Positions 34,929 to 43,217 of a DNA stretch of 64,000 nt are shown here, one piece after another. Numbering within the stretch: the stretch's first letter is position 1; each line of letters starts with the position of its first letter. The stretch is from Phycobacter azelaicus. GTDB taxonomy: Bacteria; Pseudomonadota; Alphaproteobacteria; Rhodobacterales; Rhodobacteraceae. Made by a program: the position numbers and the translations under genes. The notes beneath the pieces were generated by a model. That model was not told the DNA's origin. It searched no databases and saw nothing but the letters and a program-made list of their open reading frames with translations. The DNA is taken from positions 62,001 to 126,000 of the forward strand of contig NZ_WKFH01000001.1 in NCBI RefSeq assembly GCF_014884385.1. Reading direction: 5' to 3'.

Positions 34929-35785
34929 TTTAGATAGCCGTAACGGCGTGCCATCTGCCTGACCCCGTCATAGACCTTGGGATCTGCTGCCACATAGCCG
35001 TCTGGGCCGTAGAGATAGGCCAGCAAATACTGGTTCTCAGCCTGGTTCAGGCGCAGCATGGCATCCACGAAGCGGGCCTGCAAGGCCGCATCTAGACCAG
35101 GCCGGGCAATGATGGCATGGCTGGGGATCTGCGCGCTTTCGCCCAGCACCCTGACCTCGGCCTGCTGCTCAGGCGTCAGATAAAGATCGGCATACTGGCT
35201 GGCACCCGCAGCATCCACTAACCCGTTGGCCATAGCCTGCATTGCCTGCTGATAACCACCGGCAAAGAACTTCTGGCCAAAGAACCGGTCCGCATCGCCT
35301 GCATCCGCAACGAGTCCTTCGCGCACAAACAGGTCGAGCGGATAGAGATAGCCGGACTCCGACACCGGATCGGCAAAGGCAATGTCACGGCCCTGCAGGT
35401 CGGCCAGCGTCTCGATGCCGCTGTCCTTGCGCACAAACACCCGGCCCGAATAGCTCGGCTGGCCGCGGTAAACCTCGGACAGAAGTGGCACCGCCCCGAT
35501 CTGGTCTTCTGCCAGCACAAAGGGCAAGGCACCCATGAAGGAGATATCGGCATCACCATTGCGCAATGCCTCAACTGCCGCAGCATGATCAAAGGTAACA
35601 AAGCCGGTGACTGGAACCTCCAACTGCTGGGACAGCCAGGCAGTGATCGCCTCGATATCCCCCAACAGCTTCTCTGGGTTTTCTTGCGGAATGAAGGCGA
35701 GTTTCAGTGCCTCTTCCGCAGAGGCAGTTGCTGGCACTGTTAGGGCGGCAGCGACAGTGGTCAAAAAGGTACGGCGCGACAGCAT
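34925..35785 (-). CDS. PhnD-type periplasmic binding protein
   Basis: The protein has 286 residues. A twin-arginine-type signal (SRRTFLTTVAAALTVPATASA) directs it to the periplasm. The fold matches PhnD-type proteins: LKLAFIPQENPEKLLG, then GDADISFMGALPFVLAE and DLQGRDIAFADPVSESGYLYP. Its start overlaps the diheme gene stop as TGATG, so the two proteins are made together. The usual phosphonate enzymes (C-P lyase, phn genes) are absent. With a DtxR/MntR-type box upstream I infer a metal or metal-chelate ligand. Confidence 0.87.
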   Translation of the reverse strand: MLSRRTFLTTVAAALTVPATASAEEALKLAFIPQENPEKLLGDIEAITAWLSQQLEVPVTGFVTFDHAAAVEALRNGDADISFMGALPFVLAEDQIGAVPLLSEVYRGQPSYSGRVFVRKDSGIETLADLQGRDIAFADPVSESGYLYPLDLFVREGLVADAGDADRFFGQKFFAGGYQQAMQAMANGLVDAAGASQYADLYLTPEQQAEVRVLGESAQIPSHAIIARPGLDAALQARFVDAMLRLNQAENQYLLAYLYGPDGYVAADPKVYDGVRQMARRYGYLK

Positions 35786-37638
35786 CAGAACATCCTCTCA
35801 TCAATCTCGGCTTGCATGGTTTTGAAAGCGTCCCACTGGAGGCTCGCCTCAGCCCAGTCGCCAGCGGCGCTGGCATCGCCAACTGCCTGAAGAATTGCGG
35901 CAAATCGGTAGATTTCTGGCTTAGCGTTTTGATTGATCATAACGCTCGCATCTGCCGCCAGATCCGGTGCAACAGTATCAATCAATACGGCGATGTTCTC
36001 CGCATCCCGCATCGGGATCAGTGTGTCCAGCGTCGAAGCAAAAGTGGTAAGCTCTTCCCACGACAGGCGGAACACGCTGTCTCGGCCTTCAAAGCGCTGG
36101 TAGGGCTCCTCACCATCTCCTACCGCGCGCAGATAGGCAGTTAAATCGGCGCGCTGTTCCGCATCCAAGCCCAGATCCTTGGTATCGTTGAACCAGTCTA
36201 CAACCCCCGCTAGGGTCGCCAGCGATCCGTCATGCATGTAGGGCGCGGTGAAGTTGACATTGCGCAATGTGGGCGTTTCGAATGGGGTTGCGGTGCCGCC
36301 CGGGAACGGCGGCTCGGCCGAGCCAATGTCATAGGTCTGCCCATCTCGGAAAAACCGGTCCGGGGTGTGGCAGGAGGCGCAGGACCTGTCGCCAAGCCCG
36401 GCAAATTCGGTATTGAACAGTACCTCACCGCGTTTCGCAGCCTCAGAGGCCTTGTCAGTCAGCCGCCCGGCCTCGTCTATCTGTGGGTTGGGCAGAAAGT
36501 CAAAGGCGCGCAAGTAGGCGACCATCGCATCGAGTTGGAACGGCGTTGGCTCCGCTCCGGCAAACTCGGTCACGATCACATTGCGTACAAAACTGCGCAG
36601 GCTCGGCTCGCGCCCATCACGCCCGTAAGGCGCTGTAAAGCGGATGCCTCGCATTGACGGCGTATCCAGGTGATCGTCTTCCCGGTCATTGAACATCGGA
36701 TTGAAGAAGGAGCTGTCCACATCCATCCCGCCAGCATGGCTAGAGAGGCCGGGGATAAAGAAATCCCGGTTCACATCGGACCGGTTGTGGCAAGTTGAAC
36801 AGGCAATGCCCAGGTCACGTGCTGGGGAACCAAAGATTTCAGGGCTGTCGAACAGCATGTCGCCATAGGCCACAAGCGGCAGGTTGGCCTCATCCTCGCC
36901 AGCCTCTTCAAACTGGAGCACCAGCCGGGGTAGCTCGCGCTGATCAGCAATATTGGAGCCCGGTGGGAGTGTGGCGGGCAACACTACCGGCGTACCGGAG
37001 CGCACTGCGCTCTCCGGTGCCGGGGTCAGCTTGCCACGTTCGACAAAAACGGAGGGCAGATAGTTTGTCTCAATGTACTCCACGATAACTTTTTGCGCCT
37101 CAGCAAATCGCGCCACATTCGGGTCTTGAGCGCCATTGTTCAAAATACCGGTGCTACCCAGAGAAGAATTCAGAACCAGCCAGGCGCGACCTAGGTCGTG
37201 TGCGGCCTGCTTGTCCGCCGCCAGGATGCCGTCCTCGAACGCGCGGTACAAGGCCGCAGACTGCGCAACCTCAAATGCGGCTTCAGGCTGGCCAAGTGTC
37301 GCCTCGGCTGCCTCTAGGTGCTGCAGAATACCTTTGGCCAATGCCGTTGTAATGGCAGCAAACAGGGCCTGTCGGTCTTCCGCAGCCAGCGCTGCACGAA
37401 TGTTCTGGGCGTCGCTATCCGATACCCGTGACAGTGCCTCCACCGCAACTGCGCTGCCGGGTGCCGGAGCAGTCCAATTGTTTTCAATCTTCTCCCAGGG
37501 AACGGGTGTCAAGTTCGCCATGAATAGGCTCAGCCGGTAGGCTGCGGCCCGAGGTGCCCAAGGGGCTTCTTCAATGGCAGTGGCCCCCACACTAAGCGGA
37601 AGCAGGCCAATCAAGGCAGATGCAATCAGGTGTTTCAT
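35785..37638 (-). CDS. large periplasmic diheme cytochrome c peroxidase-like protein
   Basis: The protein has 617 residues, well beyond the 320-350 of bacterial cytochrome c peroxidases. A Sec signal covers about 1-19. A helical N-terminal region of about 200 residues has no heme motif. The core has two heme c sites, CSTCH near 280 and CASCH near 424, with MauG/CcpA-type features (GSPARDLGIACSTCHNRSD, TPSMRGIRFTAPYGRDG, TPTLRNVNFTAPYMHDGSLA). A helical 75-residue tail follows. It probably oxidises or reduces a periplasmic substrate. It leads an operon with a PhnD-type importer and starts beside an MntR-type operator. Confidence 0.85.
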   Translation of the reverse strand: MKHLIASALIGLLPLSVGATAIEEAPWAPRAAAYRLSLFMANLTPVPWEKIENNWTAPAPGSAVAVEALSRVSDSDAQNIRAALAAEDRQALFAAITTALAKGILQHLEAAEATLGQPEAAFEVAQSAALYRAFEDGILAADKQAAHDLGRAWLVLNSSLGSTGILNNGAQDPNVARFAEAQKVIVEYIETNYLPSVFVERGKLTPAPESAVRSGTPVVLPATLPPGSNIADQRELPRLVLQFEEAGEDEANLPLVAYGDMLFDSPEIFGSPARDLGIACSTCHNRSDVNRDFFIPGLSSHAGGMDVDSSFFNPMFNDREDDHLDTPSMRGIRFTAPYGRDGREPSLRSFVRNVIVTEFAGAEPTPFQLDAMVAYLRAFDFLPNPQIDEAGRLTDKASEAAKRGEVLFNTEFAGLGDRSCASCHTPDRFFRDGQTYDIGSAEPPFPGGTATPFETPTLRNVNFTAPYMHDGSLATLAGVVDWFNDTKDLGLDAEQRADLTAYLRAVGDGEEPYQRFEGRDSVFRLSWEELTTFASTLDTLIPMRDAENIAVLIDTVAPDLAADASVMINQNAKPEIYRFAAILQAVGDASAAGDWAEASLQWDAFKTMQAEIDERMF

Positions 37639-37655
37639 GGTTCAGTCTATAATTA

Positions 37656-37669
37656 TTAGCCTTGGCTAA
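37656..37669. promoter_or_regulatory. perfect DtxR/MntR-like operator in a divergent promoter
   Basis: TTAGCC-TT-GGCTAA is a perfect 14-bp palindrome 18 bases upstream of the diheme gene start and 107 bases upstream of the mntR-type start. GGCTAA/TTAGCC halves are the core of DtxR/MntR-family operators. Binding here would control the importer operon and perhaps the regulator itself. Confidence 0.75.
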
Positions 37670-37775
37670 GTTTTGTAGAAAAGTCTATGTCATTGTCAAG
37701 GCCCGCGTCGCTGGTGCATACACAATAAGGCGCGGCAAGCAGGGTTCCGCACCAGCAATAGACACCGAGAGCAGA

Positions 37776-38225
37776 ATGACCGATCAGAAACCACAACTAT
37801 TCGGACGTAAACCTGACGACCAGGTGAGCGGTTTCGAGGCAGCCCGCGCCGCCCGACAAAGCGAAGTTGTGGAGGATTATGTCGAGCTGATCGCGGAGCT
37901 GATTCACCAGAACGGTTCAGCGAGGCCCGTGGAGATTGCCGAGCGGCTCGGCGTGACCCAGCCCACTGTGTCCAAGAACCTGACCCGGCTTAAACGCGAG
38001 GGCTTCATTGTGCAGGAACCTTACCGATCAATACGCCTAACGGATGCTGGGCGGCGATTGGCCGAGGCTTGTCGAAAGCGGCACCGAATTGTTGTGGAGT
38101 TCCTTATCGCCCTGGGTATTTCCAAAGACGTGGCCGAGCACGATGCTGAAGGTATCGAGCATCATGTAAGCGAAGAGACGCTTCGCGTATTCAAGGATTT
38201 TTCACAGAGTAAAATGAGCCGATAG
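37776..38225 (+). CDS. mntR: MntR/DtxR-family metal-dependent regulator
   Basis: I chose the ATG at 37776 because the upstream part of the frame (from 37662) overlaps the operator. The protein has 149 residues. A winged helix lies at about 37-95 (GSARPVEIAERLGVTQPTVS, KNLTRLKREGFI), followed by the DtxR dimerisation domain with metal ligands expected in CRKRHRIVVEFLIALG and HDAEGIEHHVSEE. No SH3-like third domain is present, as in MntR rather than DtxR. It probably represses uptake genes when Mn(II) or Fe(II) is sufficient. It is divergent from the diheme-importer operon. Confidence 0.87.
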   Translation: MTDQKPQLFGRKPDDQVSGFEAARAARQSEVVEDYVELIAELIHQNGSARPVEIAERLGVTQPTVSKNLTRLKREGFIVQEPYRSIRLTDAGRRLAEACRKRHRIVVEFLIALGISKDVAEHDAEGIEHHVSEETLRVFKDFSQSKMSR

Positions 38226-38311
38226 CGAGTTGGTTCATGCTATTGCCATTTGCCATAATGATGCGCTCAGGGGAGGATTGCATTCGATCCTGACATGCAA
38301 ACCATGGCAAT

Positions 38312-38332
38312 GCAGGGGCGCAAGGCCCCTGC
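38312..38332. terminator. hairpin between convergent genes
   Basis: GCAGGGGC and GCCCCTGC form a perfect 8-bp stem with a 5-base loop between the mntR-type gene and a convergent minus-strand gene. No T tract follows on either strand, so it is only a probable bidirectional terminator. Confidence 0.5.
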
Positions 38333-38363
38333 GACCGAAGTTCAGTCAAGATCTGAGTTTTGC

Positions 38364-38867
38364 TCAGGAGCCGTCATCGTCTGCTTGAACGATTAGTTTG
38401 GCCTCGACGGGCAAGCCCCCAACCATTAGCGGGCTGTGGCTGTTGCCATTGAGGGAAACTTTTATCTCAACGTCGCCATCCGGCAGTGATGGGAGGTGTA
38501 TCCAGTTGGCATAAAGGCGCCCCAGCTTTTCGCCGTTGATATAGACATGCGCGTGACCTTCACCAAGTATTTCCTCAGTAGAGGCATTCTCAGGAGAAAA
38601 TCGGAAGTTTTGCGGTGTCACGTGCAAGTTCCAACCTGCCATCGGATCTTTAATCATCTTGATCGCCACGCTGGGGGCATTGCTGTCGGCCGGTAAGTTA
38701 GTGACAGCAGAGTGGTCATGGGCTGCCATCTCCGCATTGCTACCATGTTGAGACGGGTCAGCATGGTCGTGGCTGTCAAAGGTGCTGCCGCTGCCGGCCG
38801 CGATCACAAAGCCGACGCCGCCGCCAAAAATCAGCCCGATGGCGAAGAGAGCGAGTGAACGGGACAT
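38364..38867 (-). CDS. His-rich membrane-anchored periplasmic protein
   Basis: The protein has 167 residues. An N-terminal anchor or signal (ALFAIGLIFGGGVGFVIAAG) is followed by a His/Asp-rich linker (SHDHADPSQHGSNAEMAAHD), which could bind metal ions. The rest forms a beta-rich domain including GEGHAHVYINGEKLGRLYAN. It lies downstream of the cbtB-cbtA genes and on the same strand, with a hairpin in between. A role in cobalt or other metal handling in the periplasm is likely by context; the domain is not one I can name with certainty. Confidence 0.6.
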   Translation of the reverse strand: MSRSLALFAIGLIFGGGVGFVIAAGSGSTFDSHDHADPSQHGSNAEMAAHDHSAVTNLPADSNAPSVAIKMIKDPMAGWNLHVTPQNFRFSPENASTEEILGEGHAHVYINGEKLGRLYANWIHLPSLPDGDVEIKVSLNGNSHSPLMVGGLPVEAKLIVQADDDGS

Positions 38868-38893
38868 TTTGTCCTCCTCAATAAATGAAAGCT

Positions 38894-38915
38894 CCCGCCG
38901 GCGGTGACCGGCGGG
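38894..38915 (-). terminator. hairpin after cbtA
   Basis: CCCGCCGG and CCGGCGGG form a perfect 8-bp stem with a 6-base loop, 21 bases past the cbtA stop and 27 bases before the His-rich gene. It may end or reduce transcription from the riboswitch-controlled genes. AGCTTTCATTTATT follows on the minus strand, which is only weakly T-rich. Confidence 0.5.
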
Positions 38916-38935
38916 AAAGCAATAGAGGAAAGGAA

Positions 38936-39634
38936 TCAGGCGGCGGCGTTCGCGCGTTTGCCTTCAGCCTGCCAGAAGTATCCGGCAAAGCTTCCCAGCA
39001 ACACCCAAGCGGCCATGCCGATGCCAAAGGCTCGGGCGGCAAATAGCGCGCCGATCTCGGTCGGAACCGGGCCAGCGAAGGTGTCGGGTTCAGGCGCACC
39101 GACGACGTGAGGCGCTATCAGCAGTCCAGCGGCGATCAGATAGCTCACCAAGTTGCCTCCAAAGGCGATCAACCACATGGCGACGCCAGCTGTGGCAACA
39201 GTAGCAGTCCACCATACTTGGCGCACACCGACATCTGCTGCGGCTACGCCTGGCACTTCAGGCGCCAGCGACAAGCCAGGCGCAAAGTGGAAGGCAACAA
39301 AGCCAGCCAAGCCCCAAAGCAAACCGGTGCGACCGTTAATCTCACGACCCTGTTGTTCGGCAATCGACATAAGCGCCACAAGGGCCAATGCATAGCCAGT
39401 ATACGTCAGCATCGTGAAGATGATGCTTAGGCCGTCGCGCACCGGCTCGGCGAACATGCCGGGCAACTCGGGATGCGCAGTCACAGGATCAGCGCCAAAA
39501 TGCACCAAATCGCCACCCTCATAAAGTTCGGCGTGGAGAAGTACAGGCTGCACGAAATAAAGCTGCAGCAAGGCGGCAATCAGCCCCGCTGCAGCACCAG
39601 CGAACAACGCGCTGGTCAGAATACGACTGAACAT
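38936..39634 (-). CDS. cbtA: CbtA-family cobalt transporter subunit
   Basis: The ATG at 39634 gives 232 residues with about six membrane spans and the CbtA start (FSRILTSALFAGAAAGLIAA, then LQLYFVQPVLLHAELYE). CbtA proteins are predicted cobalt transporters found under cobalamin riboswitches together with CbtB. The gene follows cbtB by 4 bases and lies downstream of such a riboswitch, so cobalt uptake for B12 synthesis is the likely role. Confidence 0.88.
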   Translation of the reverse strand: MFSRILTSALFAGAAAGLIAALLQLYFVQPVLLHAELYEGGDLVHFGADPVTAHPELPGMFAEPVRDGLSIIFTMLTYTGYALALVALMSIAEQQGREINGRTGLLWGLAGFVAFHFAPGLSLAPEVPGVAAADVGVRQVWWTATVATAGVAMWLIAFGGNLVSYLIAAGLLIAPHVVGAPEPDTFAGPVPTEIGALFAARAFGIGMAAWVLLGSFAGYFWQAEGKRANAAA

Positions 39635-39638
39635 GGTC

Positions 39639-39809
39639 TTAGTGGCAGGGAAAGCCAGTTGCGTGGCGCACATCGTGAGCAGCGTCATGCAGGCCAGAAG
39701 CTTGAGCATGGCCGGTCACAGTAACAACACCCAAACCCAGAATAAGGGCGAACACTGCGGGCAGAATGGTTGATCCTACAGCGGATGCTTTGATAGCGTT
39801 TGTCGTCAT
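39639..39809 (-). CDS. cbtB: CbtB-family cobalt transporter accessory
   Basis: The ATG at 39809 gives 56 residues: one membrane helix (about 15-35) and the typical CbtB end HDAAHDVRHATGFPCH, a His/Cys metal-binding tail. CbtB partners CbtA in predicted cobalt transport. It is the first gene after the cobalamin riboswitch. Confidence 0.88.
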   Translation of the reverse strand: MTTNAIKASAVGSTILPAVFALILGLGVVTVTGHAQASGLHDAAHDVRHATGFPCH

Positions 39810-39858
39810 TTTAGTCCTCCTTGCCGTCACACCCGACGGCGCAAGTTACGTTCAATAT

Positions 39859-40042
39859 ACGGCCGGTCTCCTGACTCGCGGGTCGATGCCGTCTTCCCCC
39901 TTCCCAGCACTCTCGCACCAGTGGAAATGGAAGGTAGCTCGCCGCTCACAGTCGCGGGGGCGGTTGAGGTTTCGGTGCCGCGATTTGGTCCACCGTCCTC
40001 ATTCCCGTTTCAGCTCTAATGCATTTGCACCTTTGAGCACCG
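39859..40042 (-). ncRNA. cobalamin riboswitch
   Basis: Read on the minus strand, the segment contains the conserved elements in order: AAACGGGAAT, GCGGCACCGAAACC, CGCCCCCGCGACTGTGAGC, a CCACTGG region, GGGAAGG and the B12 box GCGAGTCAGGAGACCGGCC (39861-39879). These match the cobalamin riboswitch consensus closely. GGTGC near the 5' end may pair with GCACC to close the outer stem. It lies 50 bases upstream of cbtB and should lower expression when B12 is plentiful. Confidence 0.93.
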
Positions 40043-40201
40043 TAATGACTGTTTCTGTCCGATTAGGCGGTAGCAGGTCAAGTACGAAACCGGCATGCCT
40101 AAGTTCCGCAGCGCCAAATTGATTTGAAATCTGCTGCTGTCAACACTGTACTGAATGCAATAATTCACCGCAGGAGCTACTAATATCGTGGTGCGGGTGG
40201 T

Positions 40202-40537
40202 TTACTGCACATCTGCGGGAATGCGAGCAATAGCCTTGAAACGCAGCTTTCCAAGTGGCCTTGCATCCGCGAAGTTACCGTCTGGGCTTTCCTGATACAT
40301 CCGGATGAATGTCAGGATGTCCGGCAGGTCTTGAGCAGTTATCTCACCGAAAAGATAAGCAGTCTTGTCGTTCTGTCGGACTGCAAGCGTTTGTGGTCGC
40401 ATGCAGCCGGACATGCAATCGACGTGCTGCAATTTTGCCTTCACATTCGCTGCCTTTAGCGTTGATACCACTTGATCATACAGGGTTGGATCCGCGTCAC
40501 GGCAGGTTCGGCATAAAGTAAGCGTTGGTAGGTGCAT
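40202..40537 (-). CDS. DUF1636 family metal-associated protein
   Basis: The ATG at 40537 gives 111 residues. The order LTLCRTCRD, then VDCMSGCMRPQTLAV and YLFGEI matches DUF1636, a small thioredoxin-like, ferredoxin-like family with a CxxC and a CxxxC pair. Members often sit with cobalamin or cobalt genes. It is upstream of the riboswitch and on the same strand, so it may be an independent unit. It may bind a metal or iron-sulphur centre; function is unproven. Confidence 0.75.
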   Translation of the reverse strand: MHLPTLTLCRTCRDADPTLYDQVVSTLKAANVKAKLQHVDCMSGCMRPQTLAVRQNDKTAYLFGEITAQDLPDILTFIRMYQESPDGNFADARPLGKLRFKAIARIPADVQ

Positions 40538-40802
40538 GCGCCGAGCAAGTCCTTTTTTGAGCAACCTTCTTTATGATTCAATATCTGCGGGTGGTTACTG
40601 GTTCGATTTCGAAACTTGGTTTTGTCGCGGTGCCTTTAGAAAAGTCAATACTTGAGCGATCGGTAAGCTCGCCGGAGTAGGCACCTACAATGCCAACATA
40701 GATTATTCAGACTTGTGGCACGAGAAATTTTTCTTGTCCGGCAAATCGAGGAAACAGTTGCTCAGGCAAAAAATCCGCCGAATGAAACTTGGGGCAATGT
40801 CT

Positions 40803-41285
40803 TCAATGATCGCCCTCGAAGTGCCTCTGGATCACTGGTACCACCAGCAGTAATCCGGCACCTCCGACAATGAATACGTCTGCCATGTTGAAAGTCGGCC
40901 AGTGTGCAGATCCAATGAAAAAATCAAGGAAGTCTGTTACGGCTCCATAATGGATGCGATCAACGACATTGCCGAGCGCGCCACCTATGATCGCCCCATA
41001 CGCAATCGCTTCTATACTGCTCTCTGTGCGAAGCATCATGATCAGGAGCCAGGCACAAATGATAAGCGCAAGAAGCAAGAGGCCCCACCAGGGGGCGCCA
41101 CCCAAAAGCCCGAAGGTTACGCCATCATTGCGATGGAACGTGAGATTAAGCCCGGGAAAGACAGCGATCCCGTCTTTTAGGGTATCGGCGCTCGCGACAA
41201 CCCAGGCTTTTGTTACCTGATCAGTGGCGACGGCGCCGACGACAGCTAGTATGCCGAGTACTTGTGTTTTGTTGACTGTCAACAT
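40803..41285 (-). CDS. lspA: signal peptidase II (lipoprotein)
   Basis: The protein has 160 residues and four membrane helices. The catalytic aspartates are in GNVVDRI (D109) and NMADV (D136), with the family text FHRNDGVTFGLL and NMADVFIVGG in place of the common NIADS. It removes signal peptides from lipoproteins in the inner membrane. LspA copies are often carried on metal-resistance islands; here it lies at the end of the minus-strand chaperone run, 99 bases from the DUF411 gene, and may be a second, non-housekeeping copy. Confidence 0.9.
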   Translation of the reverse strand: MLTVNKTQVLGILAVVGAVATDQVTKAWVVASADTLKDGIAVFPGLNLTFHRNDGVTFGLLGGAPWWGLLLLALIICAWLLIMMLRTESSIEAIAYGAIIGGALGNVVDRIHYGAVTDFLDFFIGSAHWPTFNMADVFIVGGAGLLLVVPVIQRHFEGDH

Positions 41286-41384
41286 GTTGCAACGTAACTA
41301 CTTTGGATACCATTGGCCGGTCTGCGCTGAAGCGGCTGAATAGGTTAGCTAGATTGGGGAAAGGACTTCCATAATTCGGCTCGG

Positions 41385-41840
41385 TTACCCTGCTGGGTAG
41401 CTCGAAAATATTTCGGTCGAGCCGTCTTTCTGGATCAAGAAGACGTCGTAGGCATCGCGTTCGTCTTCCGGCCCCATCCCTGGCGAACCATAGGGCATTC
41501 CGGGGACTGCGAGACCGACCGCATCGGGGCGTTCGTTCAGAAGGCGGCGGATGTCGGCTGCAGGCACATGTCCCTCGATCACGTAACCGTCCACGAGCCC
41601 AGTGTGACAGGAGACCATGCGCTGCGGCACTCCGTTGTCGAGTTTGAAGCGCACGAGAAGGCCGCCGAACATGTCCTGGCCTATTGGTGCGAAGCCGTTC
41701 TCCTCAAGATGATTCATCCAGGACAGACAGCAACCGCATCCATTGGTCTTGCGGACGTCTATTGGGGTTGCCTCCGCGAGGGCCTGCGCCGCCGGTAACA
41801 GGGCGAGTGTGATGGCAAGAGCTTGGATCATGCGTCTCAT
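41385..41840 (-). CDS. DUF411 periplasmic metal-binding protein
   Basis: The protein has 151 residues with a signal peptide ending at ALA-EA near 23. DUF411 text is clear: VRKTNGCGCCLSWMNHLEENGF, with a CGCC cysteine cluster near 35, then VSCHTGLVDGYVIEGHVPAADI and GLAVPGMPYGSPGM. Such proteins are found with copper resistance genes and are thought to bind copper. It follows the M23 gene by 3 bases. Confidence 0.88.
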   Translation of the reverse strand: MRRMIQALAITLALLPAAQALAEATPIDVRKTNGCGCCLSWMNHLEENGFAPIGQDMFGGLLVRFKLDNGVPQRMVSCHTGLVDGYVIEGHVPAADIRRLLNERPDAVGLAVPGMPYGSPGMGPEDERDAYDVFLIQKDGSTEIFSSYPAG

Positions 41841-41843
41841 GGG

Positions 41844-43217
41844 TCAGAGCCTTTCGGTTGTCGTTTCGGCAATGTCGCTGCCGAGGTTTTCATTCAGAAG
41901 CGCCCGCGCCTCGACCAGACGCAAAAGCGCGGCTGTATCATCCGCTTCGCTCTCAGCCGCTTCGGCAAGTCTGTCGTCAGAGAGGGGGTCAGTAGGGCGT
42001 CCATCCACGAGGACTTCGTAGTGCAGGTTCGGGCCCGTCGCCGTGCCAGTCGCGCCGACGCGACCGATCACATCTCCCGCCGCAACGCGTTGGCCTTGTG
42101 CCAGGCCCTCGGGCACAGCGCTGAGATGCGCATAGCGTGTCATTGTGTCTGAGCCGTGGGCGATTTCGACCACGCGACCATAGCCGCCCCGCCAGCCGAT
42201 GAAGCTGATCCGTCCCGGTGCTGTCGCTTGAACCGGCGTTCCGCTTGCCGTCGCGAAATCGACACCTGTGTGCATCCGGACATTGCCGTAGACCGGGTGC
42301 GTACGGCGGCCAAATACCGAGCTTAATCGCGCCCCTTCGACAGGCTGTGCAAAAACGCGGAGAACCGTGCCATTGACGTAAATCGTTGCCCGATCGCTAC
42401 CGCTTACCGGCCAGACAACTTCATAAAGTGCGCCGCCGATCTCCAGCGATGCAAAGGTAAGTTCCGGCTGACCAATTCTGTCTTCGCCAACACGGGCCTC
42501 GCGCCACAGTAGCCGAAGCGTTTCTCCGCCGGTCACCTCACGACGGAAGTCGACGATTCCACCCAGCATCTGTGCCAAATCGACAGCGAAGCGGGCAGGC
42601 ATCTCGGCTTCTTCCAGCGCGGCAAAAAGCGAGCTGTCGATCACCGCTTCGCCCGCCGATGTTATGAAGTCGGGAGCCGGGGTCACGACCTGCGTGGCCA
42701 ACTCTTCGCCAAAGATCGCCTCGATCCGCACACCGTCCTCGACGGAGAGCGCGACGCTGCGCGGGCTGCCGTCCATCGTCGAAACAACGGTGACCGAATG
42801 CCCAGGCCTAAGTCGCCTCAGATCATATTCCGCGCCGAGGGCCAGAGCGACCTCGGCACGGTCAGTCGCTGAGAGACCTGCTTCTTCAAGAACGGTGTCG
42901 AGCGTCTCGCCGGTTGCGATATCGCGTGACCAGTTGGAGAGCGGAGGTTCTATCGTCGGTAAGAGAGTATCGGCGCTCGCAACCTCCAGACGTGGCATGG
43001 ACTGGAGTGGTATTGCGGGCTCCACACGTGTTTGTGCGACCTGCGGTGTTTCCGTTTCAATAGAAGTGGGAAGCGGGAGTTGAGGTGGCGACCAAGTGGT
43101 TGCAGCTGCCAGACCGGGAGGGATCGGATCCTTCGACCAGATGCCCGATATTGCCAACCCGCCCACCGACAGCACCGATACGAATGCGAAACCTGCCGCG
43201 ATTGTTCTAATTCTCAT
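41844..43217 (-). CDS. M23-family peptidoglycan endopeptidase
   Basis: The ATG at 43217 starts a signal or anchor (IRTIAAGFAFVSVLSVGGLA) and gives 457 residues. The middle part (about 80-280) is an OapA/LysM-like region. The LytM domain covers about 300-420 with zinc ligands in RMHTGVDFA and LHYEVLVDG, and the family motif GYGRVVEIAH. It cuts peptide cross-links in the cell wall or binds them. It overlaps the sco gene upstream by about 10 bases, so it is in the same operon as the chaperones, an unexpected company. Confidence 0.85.
   Translation of the reverse strand: MRIRTIAAGFAFVSVLSVGGLAISGIWSKDPIPPGLAAATTWSPPQLPLPTSIETETPQVAQTRVEPAIPLQSMPRLEVASADTLLPTIEPPLSNWSRDIATGETLDTVLEEAGLSATDRAEVALALGAEYDLRRLRPGHSVTVVSTMDGSPRSVALSVEDGVRIEAIFGEELATQVVTPAPDFITSAGEAVIDSSLFAALEEAEMPARFAVDLAQMLGGIVDFRREVTGGETLRLLWREARVGEDRIGQPELTFASLEIGGALYEVVWPVSGSDRATIYVNGTVLRVFAQPVEGARLSSVFGRRTHPVYGNVRMHTGVDFATASGTPVQATAPGRISFIGWRGGYGRVVEIAHGSDTMTRYAHLSAVPEGLAQGQRVAAGDVIGRVGATGTATGPNLHYEVLVDGRPTDPLSDDRLAEAAESEADDTAALLRLVEARALLNENLGSDIAETTTERL

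Noticed and set aside
38312..38332. The GCAGGGGC hairpin as a member of the 38-bp palindrome family
   Set aside because: It lacks the TGCCCGGCAG and GAGAGGG ends and sits between convergent genes, so a terminator is the simpler reading.
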